A stretch of DNA of 64,000 nt from Liolophura sinensis. Its lineage: Eukaryota > Mollusca > Polyplacophora > Chitonida > Chitonidae. Every line of letters begins with the position of its first letter. Position 1 is the stretch's first letter. The DNA lies in contig NC_088306.1 of NCBI RefSeq assembly GCF_032854445.1, positions 26,261,764 to 26,325,763 of the forward strand, in the 5' to 3' direction. The position numbers were made by a program, and so were the translations under genes. Of the stretch, positions 40,421 to 53,430 are shown in pieces. The notes beneath the pieces are model-generated. The model had not been told where the DNA came from and did not search any database. It saw nothing but the letters and a program-made list of their open reading frames with translations.

Positions 40421-43260
40421 TGAACGAATAATTCTTGAACACGGTCGATCATACAAATGTATAAATAAAGGTGATTCTTTTGTGTGTGAATAAATGTGTG
40501 TGGTAGATGAAAACCCTCCACATATTAAAGATAATCTAAACCGGTTGCAATTTTCTGTACACTGTTGGCAGGCCCTGTTGATTTTGTTTGAGCTTGCGCA
40601 TCGCGTATAGCTCATCTGATATCAGGTGTTAAGATCGGCGATACGCCGCATGCAGCAGGTTGATCATAAGCGGATTTGACCTTCCTATCACAGCCGAGCG
40701 CTGTGTGATCACGCATGCTTAGTCACCCTCAGACTAACTGATTTTTACGCCGCTGTAAACGTCTTATGCAACGATAATTATCTTATCTCGTTGCACGCAT
40801 GACTGGAAACATTCACGCTGCTTTCATCGGTTTGCACCAATAATAGCCACTTTTGCAACCTGTCTGGTTTTTAGCAGCAACCGTTTAGGTGTCCTATCTG
40901 AAATCTCCCCGCTGATGCAGGTCCTCGCCGTGTATTGTGAAAGCGCTTGTACCCACGTGTATAGTACATGCTCCAAATACATAGAAATAATGCCAACCTG
41001 ATACTGAGCTCATTTTCAAATGTCTCTTATGTATATATGTGGAAACGTGACAAGTTTTATTCTATTTTTATCTTAAATCCGTCAAAAATTCTCATAAAAT
41101 AGTAACAGATTAAACAGGCTTGAGGAAACATTTTGAAATTACGTGCTAGCTAGCTTGGTATATGGATTTGCTGTAATTTTTGTTTTTCAAATATGTTTAC
41201 TCCCATGCAGTATATATTTTATTATGCCGATGTGAAATATACCCCGTGCAATCGTATAAATACAGGCTAATCAGATTTACTCATTACTACATGTTGTCGC
41301 CGAGGCTGGGGGCTCTATGCGCATCTATGTCAATTACATCATAATGATACCTTTATGAACGTTTCTTGTGAAAGTCTGACTGCATGAGAAACCCATATGC
41401 TATTAGACCACTAAATTATCTACACATATTACAACAGAAAAAAAAAGTGGAAATTAGGATTTGGATGTCATGCTTACAGAATATCGACTGTCTTTCCAAC
41501 ACGCATCACTGAAATCTCTCGACAGTTTCTCTCTTAGAGGCCATCAGCTTTATTTACCTTTTGTTCATTGTTCCTTACATATTTCTTTGAAAACTGGTGC
41601 AGATATGCTCTTTTTGGAAATGCGCCTGGCGATTGTCGACTTTGAACACCCCTTCATGGTCTACGAGTCGTATGCCCTACATGATTTTGTGATACATGTT
41701 TTGAATATTTTTGCCCACAGTACAGTAGAGTATTGTGCCAATGAAAAATATCGTCCTTGAAGACATGAGTAATAATAATAATAATAATAATAATAATCAT
41801 ATAGTCTAAAAATGACATCTGTAATATTACTAAGCCTTACATAGTAAGTGTGAGAAACATTATATGCTATAGTATATAAATGGTGACAAGGTTATACTTC
41901 ATTAGATTAAGCCTTATATGTAGGCCTATGTACTATGTCTTTATATATGTACCTGTATTGTTTAACTATTTTTACTCACTGCAGAGTATATTCTTAAATA
42001 ACACAAGATGTAAGTAAATATAGAGACCGTAGACTTAAGTCAAAATTTCAGTCATCAAATTTGGTATGTTCTTTTCCATTATCTCAGGTTTAATTTCATG
42101 TACGATATCTTACACAGCATTTACATTGCCAGGCAATATTGTGGCCATAAGAAATAACAATTTTAAAGTGATCTGGAATTTTGACCTAAGTCTAAGATCG
42201 CCTCGTGATCCCGGGGCCATGTCTGCTACACTCTGTTACAATTTCTATATTATATTGTATATTCAGGAAGAGGAGGAATGGTAACTAGATGTTACACTTC
42301 GACACGATATAGTGCTCTGCAAGGTAAAGCTTCAGGCCCAGGAGTATACATTTTCTGCACAAACATACATACACACACTTTCAATTACGAAATATTATCG
42401 TAAATAACAATCAGGGAAGCCTTTGAATGCCCCTTGCACATCGTCGCCGCGGTGCTCAGTCTGGCGTGAAACTTTACAATGAAAACAGGCTTCTGTCGTG
42501 TCTTGTTGCAGGAGTACATACAAGGCTTAACACCTAACTCTGTGTTCCTGTGTCCCCGAAGTCTTTCAATAGCAGTAAATGACCTGTCAACATTGACTGA
42601 TAACTCTGGTGTATTATGTGGTGCACACATTAAAGTTCATTATGTATACGAATAGAAAGACGCTTCCAACGCAGGGCCCGGTGTAAGCACACTAAGGCAT
42701 CGCGGGTTAACTCGTCTTGTGCTTGGCAGATTTTCTTCCAGAGTATATGTATTATAACCTAATATACATGTAGCCCTATACCGACATTGCAATACGCGCG
42801 AGCGCATGCGTGGTATGCAACGAGGCTGAATTATATGAAGCAAACAGATACGGAATTTTTACTCATGGAAAAAGTATTTCTTTTCAGTGCTTTTGGAAAT
42901 TCCTTTTTCTTTTTTTTCTGACTATTTTTTCCATTTTTTTTCCCCAACGAAATAATTCAATAAGGAATGTCGCCTCATTTCCGATGGATCACACAAAAGA
43001 GCAGTCTAATTTCCAGGTGGAAATCGGAACAGGAAGAGAATGTATATACAGAATTATTGTGCACGGTATGGACATGTTATTATAATAAAAGGAACTGCAC
43101 ATTGTGTGTGAAGATTTGGACGATGTAAAAGTGGCAACAAAAACTAGATATTCAAACTCAAGCAATTTGTATACTAACAACGTCATTTATGCGTTTTTGT
43201 ACAATTTGGACTATACACAAGACGATGTGGTTTGCAGTTGTGTACGTTATGTAGGCAGAT
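40421..43260. other. gene-free
   Basis: Mostly AT-rich. 40560..40960 is of mixed composition. (AAT)n lies at 41769..41797. A 99-codon plus ORF (41461..41760) has no domain I recognise. Confidence 0.45.
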
Positions 43261-43553
43261 TGCGTGGTTGTAGAGTATATATGGATGTGGAAATTACCCA
43301 TGGTGGTTGCAGGGTTGATTGTTTGTCGCAGAGTATATTGTGTGGTTGTGGCTTAGATTGTTTTGTTGTAGCGTAGATTGTGTGATTGTTGCGCAGACTA
43401 CGTGGATGTAGCGTAGAGTGTGTGGTTGTTGTGTAGACTGCGTGGATGCAGCGTAGATGGGTTGGGTATCGCATAGACTACGTGGATGTAGCGTAGGCTG
43501 TGTGGTTTTCGCATAGACTGCGTGCATGTAGCGTAGATGGTCTGGTTGTCGTG
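43261..43553. repeat. minisatellite of 20-bp monomers in a 40-bp higher-order unit
   Basis: From 43381 monomers alternate between type A (TGTGGTTGTTGTGTAGACTG) and type B (CGTGGATGTAGCGTAGAGTG) in exact 20-bp register. The left part is less regular. ORFs across it are artefacts. Confidence 0.9.
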
Positions 43554-43935
43554 AATATACGTTGTGGTTGTTTACATCCGCTTAATACAACTGAATCTTC
43601 ATAAGACATAGACCTATATAAGGAAAAAAGTATGAGAATTATTACTTGAGGTACATGTCATTTTAATGTCATTGAGCTGTGTCATTTTAATTCTGAACTG
43701 TGTTCAAATGTCACGTTCCTGGCTGTGCAAAATCCATATTAACGAATAATTGGCCAAGTTGTCTGGTGTGATTCGTGGATGCGTAACAATGTTACAGCAA
43801 TAGCCCAATGTACATGCCTGACCGAAGTCGGTACATGCCTGACCGAACTCGGATGTGCATATCTGAGTCATGCTTAAAAATTGTGGAGCAAAATGAGACT
43901 TACTTCGTTAATTTTCGAATGGAAACGAATAACGC

Positions 43936-44004
43936 GAATGAGGATGAATAACGCCGATGAATGAGGATGGATAACGCCGATGAATGAGGATGAATAACGC
44001 CGAT
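43936..44004. repeat. three 23-bp tandem units
   Basis: GAATGAGGATGAATAACGCC plus GAT repeated three times, with one G/A change in the middle unit. Confidence 0.93.
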
Positions 44005-44088
44005 GTGTATTAGCTAATAAGAGTAGATCAGATGTACCTAAAAATAGGAAGAATTAGGCTACTTCGGGAACTCCTGTTTCCTCCATAG

Positions 44089-44089
44089 A

Positions 44090-44136
<47 letters not shown>

Positions 44137-44145
44137 ATGAACAAA

Positions 44146-44200
<55 letters not shown>

Positions 44201-44221
44201 AAAAATGAATAAATAAATAAA
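44089..44221. repeat. (AAAT)n microsatellite, interrupted
   Basis: About 33 tetranucleotides with breaks near 44137 and 44201. Confidence 0.95.
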
Positions 44222-45820
44222 TTGAGAACCGTCTACAGCAAAAGGAACGAATAACTAATGAGCCTGTAATTTATTATCTGTTTATGTACAATGAAAATGA
44301 CCGATAAGCCTACATTAAAGGCAATTTTAAAGTTTCGTTGCAGGAATATACAGACTTAGTTCTGAGTTGACACTTTTGTTGAGGTGTACACAATTTGTTG
44401 TGAATAAATCAACATATGATTTGCAAAAAAGCGGACTGCTGCAAGAAAAGGAAGAATAAATGTCTCTTTTGGACATTTTAAGAAATCTCTTCAATATGGT
44501 AAATATACAGTGCATCAGTTAAGTCGAATTTGATACTGCATTATATAAAAGTTAACACAGGATCGTCATAGATATAGGTTTATGAGATGATATTATTGCG
44601 CAAGTGGGTTTTGTGCACTTTGTCACAAGATACATGCAGGTCTAGACATTAACGACTAATGATACATTAAAATTCTGTTTCCAGTACAACATGTGTTGTT
44701 TAATTTGCTTGCATTACACACCGTAATCCCCGACATGTGGCCGTGGACTGAAACGTTGTCAAAATTGCAACCTGGATCAGACACGGATTCGGACTGCGGA
44801 CCGGCTGTGGAGAAACCCTATACCTTCGAATTAACCTGTGTATTGGTGGAACCCCAACGTGTGAAGTGTGTTGCCCCTCCAGGGGTCAATCAAGAGCTTA
44901 CTTCGGTTACTAGCTCGCAAAGAGCCCCCCTCACCTCATAAGATGGAATCGACCTCAGCCTCCCGTGTGTAGTATATAGTCAAATACAAGAAACCAGCTT
45001 TAAACAATCTGTAACATTGGACAAGCTGCCACCGCTTTGTTCGATCTTGGTTTTAAGTTAGGTATCAATTACAAATAATTAATGCATATTCATAGAATCA
45101 GGGATGGTTTGGGATGCACCTTGTGCCGTATAATTCCCCACTAGACTTCGACACAAAAAAGTCATACATTACACGGCTATCACGGATAAAACGAATTTGA
45201 TATGTGTCTCAGATTGTAAACTTACAAACACGTGCATATAAAATTTACAAACATCTGCTAGTATGTCTTTCGAAAAATGTTATCTTTTTCCCAGCGCCTT
45301 TCGTGTGGATGGCATTCAGAATGATTAACTAAAATACCTACAATTAAAAAACACATATATAGGAAGATTTTTTTACCTCTTTCATTTGGTGTCAAATGTC
45401 TTCAAATATATCAAAACAAGAATGGTGCACAAGTTGCTTTATTTATCAAAAATTTCATCTTCTAACAGCGTGTTATATAACCAGTGTTAATGGCATCTGT
45501 GTATTAAGCGTATATATACACAGCAGCTAAAATGAAACAGGACCCTGGTAGCATGCGTATTTAAATTCGTGAGATGTTCAATTAGTCTTGCATGCATGTC
45601 TTTTCCAAATAATCATCAAGCGGATGAAGTTTGATATATAAAAATGTGCGAATTTTGGTAATGCATGGTTCAACTGATAATCAAACATGTTTAAAGTTTT
45701 GTGCTATCGGTACTTTCGAAATAACAAGAACAAGTTGAAACTGTTCAATGTCTTACATCTTTATCGCCAAACGATTTCTTAATAACGCAAAGATATCTCA
45801 AAATTAAAATTGAACTATAC
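44222..45820. other. gene-free; one unassigned ORF at 44693..44941
   Basis: The 82-codon plus ORF at 44693..44941 has balanced composition (Asp/Ser/Pro and three Cys) and stands in GC-richer sequence. I recognise no domain and no clean acceptor before it. The rest is AT-rich. Confidence 0.35.
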
Positions 45821-46054
45821 AAGCAAAATCATAAGCCGATTCAATAGTTATAGTAACACAAGCAAAATTATAAGCCGATTCAATAGTTATAGTAACACAG
45901 GCAAAATTATAAGCCGATTCAATAGTTATAGTAACACAGGCAAAATTATAAGCCGATTCAATAGTTATAGTAACACAGGCAAAATTATAAGACGATTCAA
46001 TAATTATAGTAACACAAGCAAAATTATAAAGCGATTCTAAAGTTTTAGTAAAGC
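45821..46054. repeat. minisatellite, six exact 39-bp units
   Basis: Unit AAGCAAAATTATAAGCCGAT then TCAATAGTTATAGTAACAC. Exactly six units fill 234 bp; unit 6 is the most diverged. 39 is divisible by three, so a repetitive ORF results without meaning. Confidence 0.95.
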
Positions 46055-49000
46055 TTCTTTGAAACGGTTTATAACCTTATAATATATATTTAGTCTATCA
46101 CAGTTGTAATTTAAACACAATTCTAGTAATAGCATCTTCAGCCGTAACGTGATGAGGTAATTTTCTAAATTTGACAGAGTCTTTCGAACCGTGTCTACAT
46201 TCTGCACAGGTCATACACTATATACATGTATATTTAAAATAAATTTAAGAATTGAACAGTCTAGCTTAGCGAATGTTCTACTGCATAACAAACTGAAATC
46301 TGTAAGAAAATTTGTATCCATTAAATTCGACTTTTTTCGAACTCTGACTGCAATCTATTTGAGTTCTTAGTCCGGTATATTAAAAAAATTATACCAGACG
46401 AAATTTTCGGCAGAATGAAGTGAATCCGTGAAATTCCTGTAATGTTTTAAATTGCAGTTAGCATCACTACGCCTTTTTTGTCAGCGAATTCTGTTTAAAC
46501 CTTGATGCTAGGGGACGTGCTTCCATTTTAACATTTACCCCAACAGTTAGAATAAAACCCTGACTCAGGGAAATTCACAAGAGGCCATATTTCACCGCTT
46601 AAGTGTAACAGTGTGCCAGTCAGCACACTGTCGTCGCTGCTTTGGCTTTACTATGCTGTAGGTCTTTGTATTCATAGTCAACTATACAGCTCATATATGA
46701 ACTAAATTACAAATTAAAATACTGTCAATTATATAAAGCCTGACGAATTCTCCATAACTAATGACAATAACGGCGTTATATCTGGTATCGTAACATGTAA
46801 TATCAATTAACCTCTCTTTCTCGGAGTATTTCCTCTCCGTTGTTGTAACTCCAGGCCTGTCTGATGTTTTACCCCTCTAAGACATGTTCCAAATTATCAA
46901 TACCTCAAATCAGGCATTCCGACCGTCTAATCGTTACACGCTAATGCCGATCTCTGAAAGGGTCGCTTAAATAAAGAGCTGAACGTTTTGTACAAGGATG
47001 GTCTAGTATTTTTAGCTGACAAATTTGACAAACGGGTCATTACTACTTGTCTGTAAACTCAATTCACTTCAAGCAGCCGAGCTACTCGAAGGGAACAATA
47101 CGGACCTGGGCTGGAGCTCAGCGGGACGCTCTTCTGCCTTAGAGGTAGGAAGAAAGCGCGATGCAACGGTCTCCGGGCGCGGGTCATTCATTCGGTTTTC
47201 GTCTCGAGCCTCAGTGAAAAACTGTCGGCTCGCTGAATGAGAGACGTGTGAAAAGAAGGCTAAGCAGATGGTTAGTTGTTCGCCTATTGAAAACGGCGAA
47301 TCTTCCAACTTAAGAAGTGGAAAATAAATCAGTTAGTTTAATAAACTCTCTTACAGTATTTTAACTTTAATGGTCGTTGACGACTGGGCTTGAAGAGCTG
47401 TTTTCGGATCGAGTACCCACTTTAGGTCCGCGGGTTAGAGAGTAAATGCCGACCCCCACTCTCCGGCTACAATAACAAATAGTCACTCGGCACAAGTGAT
47501 GGGTAAAGCTGTTTGCTTAAGCCGCAGATAGGTTATAGGTACATCAGGAAGGCCTATTTTGACGACAAATTGCTAACATCCCTAGCTCCCACTCGAGACA
47601 GCAAAGAAGTGTTGCCCTTTTCGAATATGTTTGACTAATTGACATTCAAATTTAATACTCTTCGAGCTCACATGTAAAATACTGTCATCAGCCTGTACAG
47701 AACAGAGGGTGATTCCACAAACCAGTTGCTGAAATTAGTAAAAAATTACTTACGAGGTAAACCATGGACTTTTGTTAAACAATATAGGCTAAGTGTCAAT
47801 GCTGAGAACACCTATCATAGGTTCCATGCCAAGACATACCTGCTAAAATCTGAACTTTTAGAATCGGGAAGTAAACTGTTTGGTAAAGTTATAAATTGTG
47901 ACTTAAACCATCGAAAAAAGATTTCAAAATTATTATCAAAAAGTCGAAAATTATCCATGTTACAAAACTTTTTCGTTTATACTTAAAATGAGATGGTTTT
48001 CCTTTCATTAAATGATGCTGGAATTAAGAGTTTCGTTGCCCTTGTAAAGAATAGCTAGCATCAGCTTGTGTACTGGATGCTTAATGACAAATATATATTT
48101 GACTTTGATTCCTGCGCCCATCCACAAACACATCCGCATAAAACACCCATGTAAATCTGTATGCAAAAGGCTGCATCTTCATCCCAATGCCTATTCGCAG
48201 TACAAATGACATGTAGTGTGAATTCTGAACGTGAATGTAGATCTATGCATGGTTAATAACATGACGCATAAAGAGCACACATATAAGCAGGGCAGCAGAC
48301 TGGATCGTTTGTTCATGCTTGTGCACTATGTCTTTATGTTCATTCAATACCAGTCATACATCTTCATTAATATGCGTACATACATAACATACGAGTATGC
48401 AGACTTTTCTACTGAAACTTCGTATCATCCATATTGTTAAAACCGCTGGGGTGTGGATCGTCACTAAGGTAGGTGGCAACTAATGCGTTGCTATTTTATG
48501 GATGCATGCACAATGCACGTCAGGCAGGTTTGTTATATTTCATGGAACACTAGCATGTAGATTAAGTAGCATAGAGACGGTGTGTTCGAGGGACACAGTT
48601 AAGTGCACGGCACTGTGAATTGCTACATGGAATGATTTGTTCAGGGAATGCAAACCATTACACCGACGTATAAGATACTTCATATATTTCGTATTATCAA
48701 CAACGAGAGACAGAAGGCACGTTTTATATGACAGAAGCGTTTAAAATTTTAATTACTGAGATGCCTGACATTGGTGGCCACTAACCCCAAATCATCTGTC
48801 ATGATATATGGCTTGACAACTCAGAGATTCAGGGTTCATTTCTAAATGGAGACATCAATCAGTTTTTGGAGTTGTGTGTATTTTAGACGTAAATGGAGCA
48901 GTATAAAGGCCTTGTAGTTGTACGTTTATGGGATCAGAACTGTGCGTTTTGAATTAATTGGATACGGAGTAACATTGCGATTTTTTGGAGCAAGAGTTAA

Positions 49001-51049
49001 ACTGGATGTTCCGGTCCACTCATCATGGCATGCAGTTATACGCGGAAGCTGACTGAAATTAACTGTTAAGATATAGTGTACATATATGCCTACAGTCTTT
49101 TATACATCCCACAAAATCAAACTCTTGACGCAAAATTAAGACAGAATTCATATATATACATATATGTTTCCTGGAAATATAAAACCCTCGGTGTGTATGT
49201 TTTTAATGGATATAATATATTGCGTGAATTGGGATACAGAGCCTTCATTTTGTGAGCGTAATTATGAATGTTGACTAGAAACATTTATCACTGTCGCGTC
49301 TGGTCCTACACAGTGAAGTCTAGCGAAACTCAGTGGTTGTGCAACTGAAAATATAACAATTAGGCGCACGAACTAACTACATGAAAAAAAAAACACGTCT
49401 AGGTTGCTACGAGTGGAAAAGGTGACGGATTTGGGAGAGCATACTACAGAGCTATACCGCTATATGAACGTGTCTTGTTTTCCTTCCAGTCGAGACGCTC
49501 ATGCATGGTGGAGGGTACATGGAAATTTAAGTTGCCGGAATAGAATCCTAATTCACTTTCGCAATGTCGAAATGTCTACCGACCCCAAAAAGAACAGACT
49601 ATAGGGAAGTTCATGGGCCTAACCAATACCTAAGGTTTGGGAATATTTTAATTTTAGGGGTTTCATTGTTGGGGTGGGGTGGGGATTGATAAAAAGATGA
49701 AGAGATAGAACGATGCATTATTGAAATACTATTCAAAATTTAGTTGTAACGTTAATGCCAACCCCTCTTGGAATGAAAAATCCAAATTTTCAAAACTCAA
49801 CCCAATGTCGCGTGGTCTTATATATACACATATATATCCTACTTTCAATCCCTGTGTCAGCTTATATCTCTTAACCGTTATATACTACTGCTGGGCCCTG
49901 CAATTAGACCAATTATTTACCCGGTTGAGTATATTTGACGCGTCTTCGGGCGGTCTATAAGTATTTGACCAGGTGTCAGTGCAGCCAGCTGAATGATTTT
50001 AAATCTAGCCGGGAACTGGCGAATGGACTTCCCAGCGACGATTATCTTTAGAAGACGGTTTGATGCTTTTCCCTGCAAATACGTTAAGCAGTCACGGTTG
50101 ACTTATTACGTCTTAGCACGTGAAATTTGAATTCTTTCAGACGCCAAGGGAAGAATATAGGATCTCCATTGCAGACAAGAATATGGTAACAAGGGTTTAC
50201 TGATATTTTGAAAGGTATATAACCGTTTCATTTTTGTCAAGGACAGCCCAAACCGAACCGAGTCACCCTACTCTCTTTGTCTTTATGGCAAAAGTGTACA
50301 GAGACAGAATGTCCACAGAATGTCCATCCAACAAAAACAGAATGTCCATCCAAGAAAATAAAAACCATATTTTCTGTTTAGATAAAAAAAATACACGGAT
50401 GGCCAATAGGTTTGATCAAATACATACCATGAGATAACGTTTCTTAGACGTTATAAAACTGTTAATTCTTGAAAATGTAATTAACCGCAGATAAATCATT
50501 ACATGCTGTACATACTAGTTTCAGTTTTTATTTAATATGCGTTTTCTCACGGGGAAAAATCAAGTTGAATATCACAACAACTACACTACAAAACTAATAT
50601 CTAAACAAGAATTACAGTTGTCCGAAGTGCAATACACATTTAAAAGTCAAAAGCCCTGGGATGGACACATGCATTGCTTCGTAGTATGTATGATACATGT
50701 TGGTATGTATATAGCTTATAAATGTAGTGTACATTCTGTGGCGATAGTTCCGTGTTAACTATTCGATTTATCGTTCATATGCATCGCCTTTTATATTGTT
50801 GTAAATATAGATGCATCGTCTATCAAATATATGGCATGAAATTATTGTGAAGTATTTTTAACAATGGAACCAAAAACGTTTTTTTTTTTTATCATACCCG
50901 GGTAGATCACTTGTGAGGTGACAGATTATTTACTTTCCGTATCAATGAAATCGCGAGATCAAATCCAGTTCTTGACTGGTCGCAGCCTTAAGCTAGACAA
51001 TTGTCAGGCAGCTGACTGAGGGCGGTGCATGGGATAAACCGACACTTTG

Positions 51050-51135
51050 GTTTCCTATACGTATTAAGTTTAATCACAGGTGGCTCTGTATAAGTGAAAA
51101 TTTCTTGATGATGTCTGTAAACCAATAAACCATTT
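51050..51135 (+). repeat. possible diverged SINE family A 3' end
   Basis: GGTTTCC, then TGGCTCTGTATAAGTG, AAAATTTCTTGATGA and AAACCAATAAACC follow the order of the family A 3' end with heavy divergence. Offered as a weak call. Confidence 0.3.
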
Positions 51136-51778
51136 TTTTTTACTTATGAGTATATATCTAATACGGTAAACTGTCTGTATCGTTTTGTTTATCAGTATGT
51201 TTTGGACATTGTTTTTGTTAATGGGGTAGAGCAAGCTCCATTGAGCTTTCTTCCCGCCAGTATGTTTCTTTATGTTTATATGAATCTTATGCTTTGACTA
51301 TTATAATGGTGAATAAACAAACAAACAAGCAAACAGAAACAAAACATTACGCAATTGGGATACGTTCGTGTATTTAATGCCACATTAGGAAGACTAATGC
51401 ATACAAGACATTACAAATCGCATGTAATAAATTGCATGTAATAAAGCTACATGTACAGCTCTACGCACAAGAATAACACACACCAGATGTCTTAATTGAA
51501 TATACACACATGCAAAATACACAAATACACATATGTGTATCTAGATGTACATTTCATCTTTTCTTTCCAGGAATATCTAGAAAAATTGTCAGATTTGTTT
51601 TAAGTTTTCGTCAGCGAGGCGCTGCGAATGTTCAAGATTTCTGCTAGATAACTTTATTAGATTTAACAGTAATTATTTACATGGCGTAATCTAGCTGTCA
51701 GTTACCCATTCATCCCCACAGCTCTCGGCAAAAACACTTCAATTTGTTCGGATTAAAGTTTTCACCGAGGTAAACCAT

Positions 51779-51792
51779 GATACCATGGGAAC
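51779..51792. promoter_or_regulatory. RFX X-box-like palindrome
   Basis: GATACCATGGGAAC fits the RFX-type GTTNCCATGGNAAC pattern with one mismatch outside the N positions. Single motif match, so weak. Confidence 0.25.
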
Positions 51793-52266
51793 CATATTTC
51801 GGCATGGTATAAAGGGCAAGAAAGAGGTTGGTATTAACAGACAAGCTGACATTAGTGTCAAGATAGTGAACCGGTTTCCATAACACGGCGCTTGTCAGTT
51901 TAGAAGGACGTAATATGTAAATTAAATCCTTGTAACAGGAAATCTGATAAGTACAGACATGCGCACAACAAAAACTTGAAATTCGTAGAGCTCCCTATTT
52001 GCCATACCTATGTGATCAGACTACATGCATAGACATTTACGCATACACACAATGTACAGATAATGTCAAATTAAAGAAACAAAGGTTGGTATACATGTAT
52101 ATATTCACCTCACCTTTAATTTTCATTTATTGACAGTATTGTTGAAAGGTTCCAATCTTAGAAACTTTAACTTTCTAACGTTTCTTTAAACTTCCTCTCC
52201 CGAGTCTCTCCTGTATATGTAAGTTAGCCATAATTGGCCAAAGTTAATGTAAAGCCTCTGGTTAAC

Positions 52267-52268
<2 letters not shown>

Positions 52269-52342
<74 letters not shown>
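52269..52342. repeat. (AT)n microsatellite
   Basis: About 37 AT units. Confidence 0.96.
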
Positions 52343-52345
<3 letters not shown>

Positions 52346-52799
52346 AAACGATTTTTCTTTCTTGAAGTTTTCTTCCAGTTTTGCGCATAGACAAGACTTG
52401 GAATTTATTTAACTTATTTATTTATTATTTTGTGTGCGGTGTACATACACTGTCAAGTTGCCCTCATTACGGCAATGATTTATTTGTGGCGTGATTTTAG
52501 CAGATGTTAAATTTATGTCCCTCACTCGTCACATCTGCCGTGGAATATTCCTGGTGAAAACTACGGAGTTCGTCAGAACGTTTAGATATGAGCAGACGCG
52601 TTACCCAGTTTTAGATCACCATTATATAAGCATCATCCTTAGACGTTAAACAACCTGTCAAAGAGTTGGAGAAGTTTTCTGATAAGGGCCAAAGATATAG
52701 GCGCATTTATATATGAAGACAGACCTTCCGTCCCTAGGAGAGCCGAGCTAGGCGACTCAAGATTGACAGCTTGGGTGTATGGGTTAAACATTTGTTAAT

Positions 52800-53430
52800 A
52801 CTGGATTTGTGAGCAATTCAATCTGGTCTGCCGTAGACAAGCCCAGTCGGCAAGAAAGCCAACACACCTCTAAGCCCACATGCCAAGGACTGAGAAGAAC
52901 CACTTGGGCTTTGTCCCCCCTGTCTCCCACCACCCCACCCTTTTCAGCACGGAATCCCGGAAGGGTCAGGCATCGTGTCCTCCACCCTGGGATTATCCGT
53001 GTAAGCTCTTAAGGCAGACGTGTCTCATTAGCCTAACATTGGTGGTAGCACGGGAGGGGCAGAAGCACTAGCAAATCGCGTAACCCCTCCAGACGTCTTC
53101 TAATCCACAAGACACTTGTTCTCAATGAAAGTGACCGACAACAATCAAGAGCGTTTTTCTTCCAGCACGTCGACGTTCTCGATTCTCCATCGGTTAATAT
53201 TGCTCAAGACAGAGCCACTTCCGATCCGGTGCCAAGCAACAATGGCCACTTTTAAGCAGACGTCGGAAATGACCAAGGCTTGGCTGGCTTAATTCATAAC
53301 AACAAACGCGACGAAAGAGGGACTTGAACCCATTATTAGGCATCGGATTATTAAAAGCGACCACTCCTCATTTAATGTGCTCATTAATGAGATCTATTGA
53401 CCATTCTCCCGGTTTATTGCTTCAGTTCTA
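52800..53430. promoter_or_regulatory. candidate regulatory block 3' of Zic
   Basis: Mixed-composition block about 3 kb past the Zic stop. It holds SOX-like CAACAATGG (near 53239) and AACAATCAAG, and a perfect 12-bp palindrome CTCATTAATGAG at 53380..53391. ORFs at 52809 and 52880 overlap in different frames and lack domains. Inferred enhancer candidate. Confidence 0.38.

Larger units (their letters stand above)
46055..52268. other. gene-free, mostly AT-rich
   Basis: No gene recognised. Mixed patches occur at 46840..47330 and 51590..51900; the latter holds an X-box-like palindrome. ORFs at 47726..47986 and 49404..49604 have no recognisable domain. Confidence 0.45.

Noticed and set aside
45821-46054. 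Regular repeats resembling a CRISPR array
   Set aside because: Units are contiguous with no unique spacers, and the genome is eukaryotic; a plain minisatellite.
53315-53400. tRNA-like minus-strand segment with GGGTTCAAGTCCC
   Set aside because: T-stem pairing is poor and no acceptor or anticodon stem can be drawn; no A box at the right distance.
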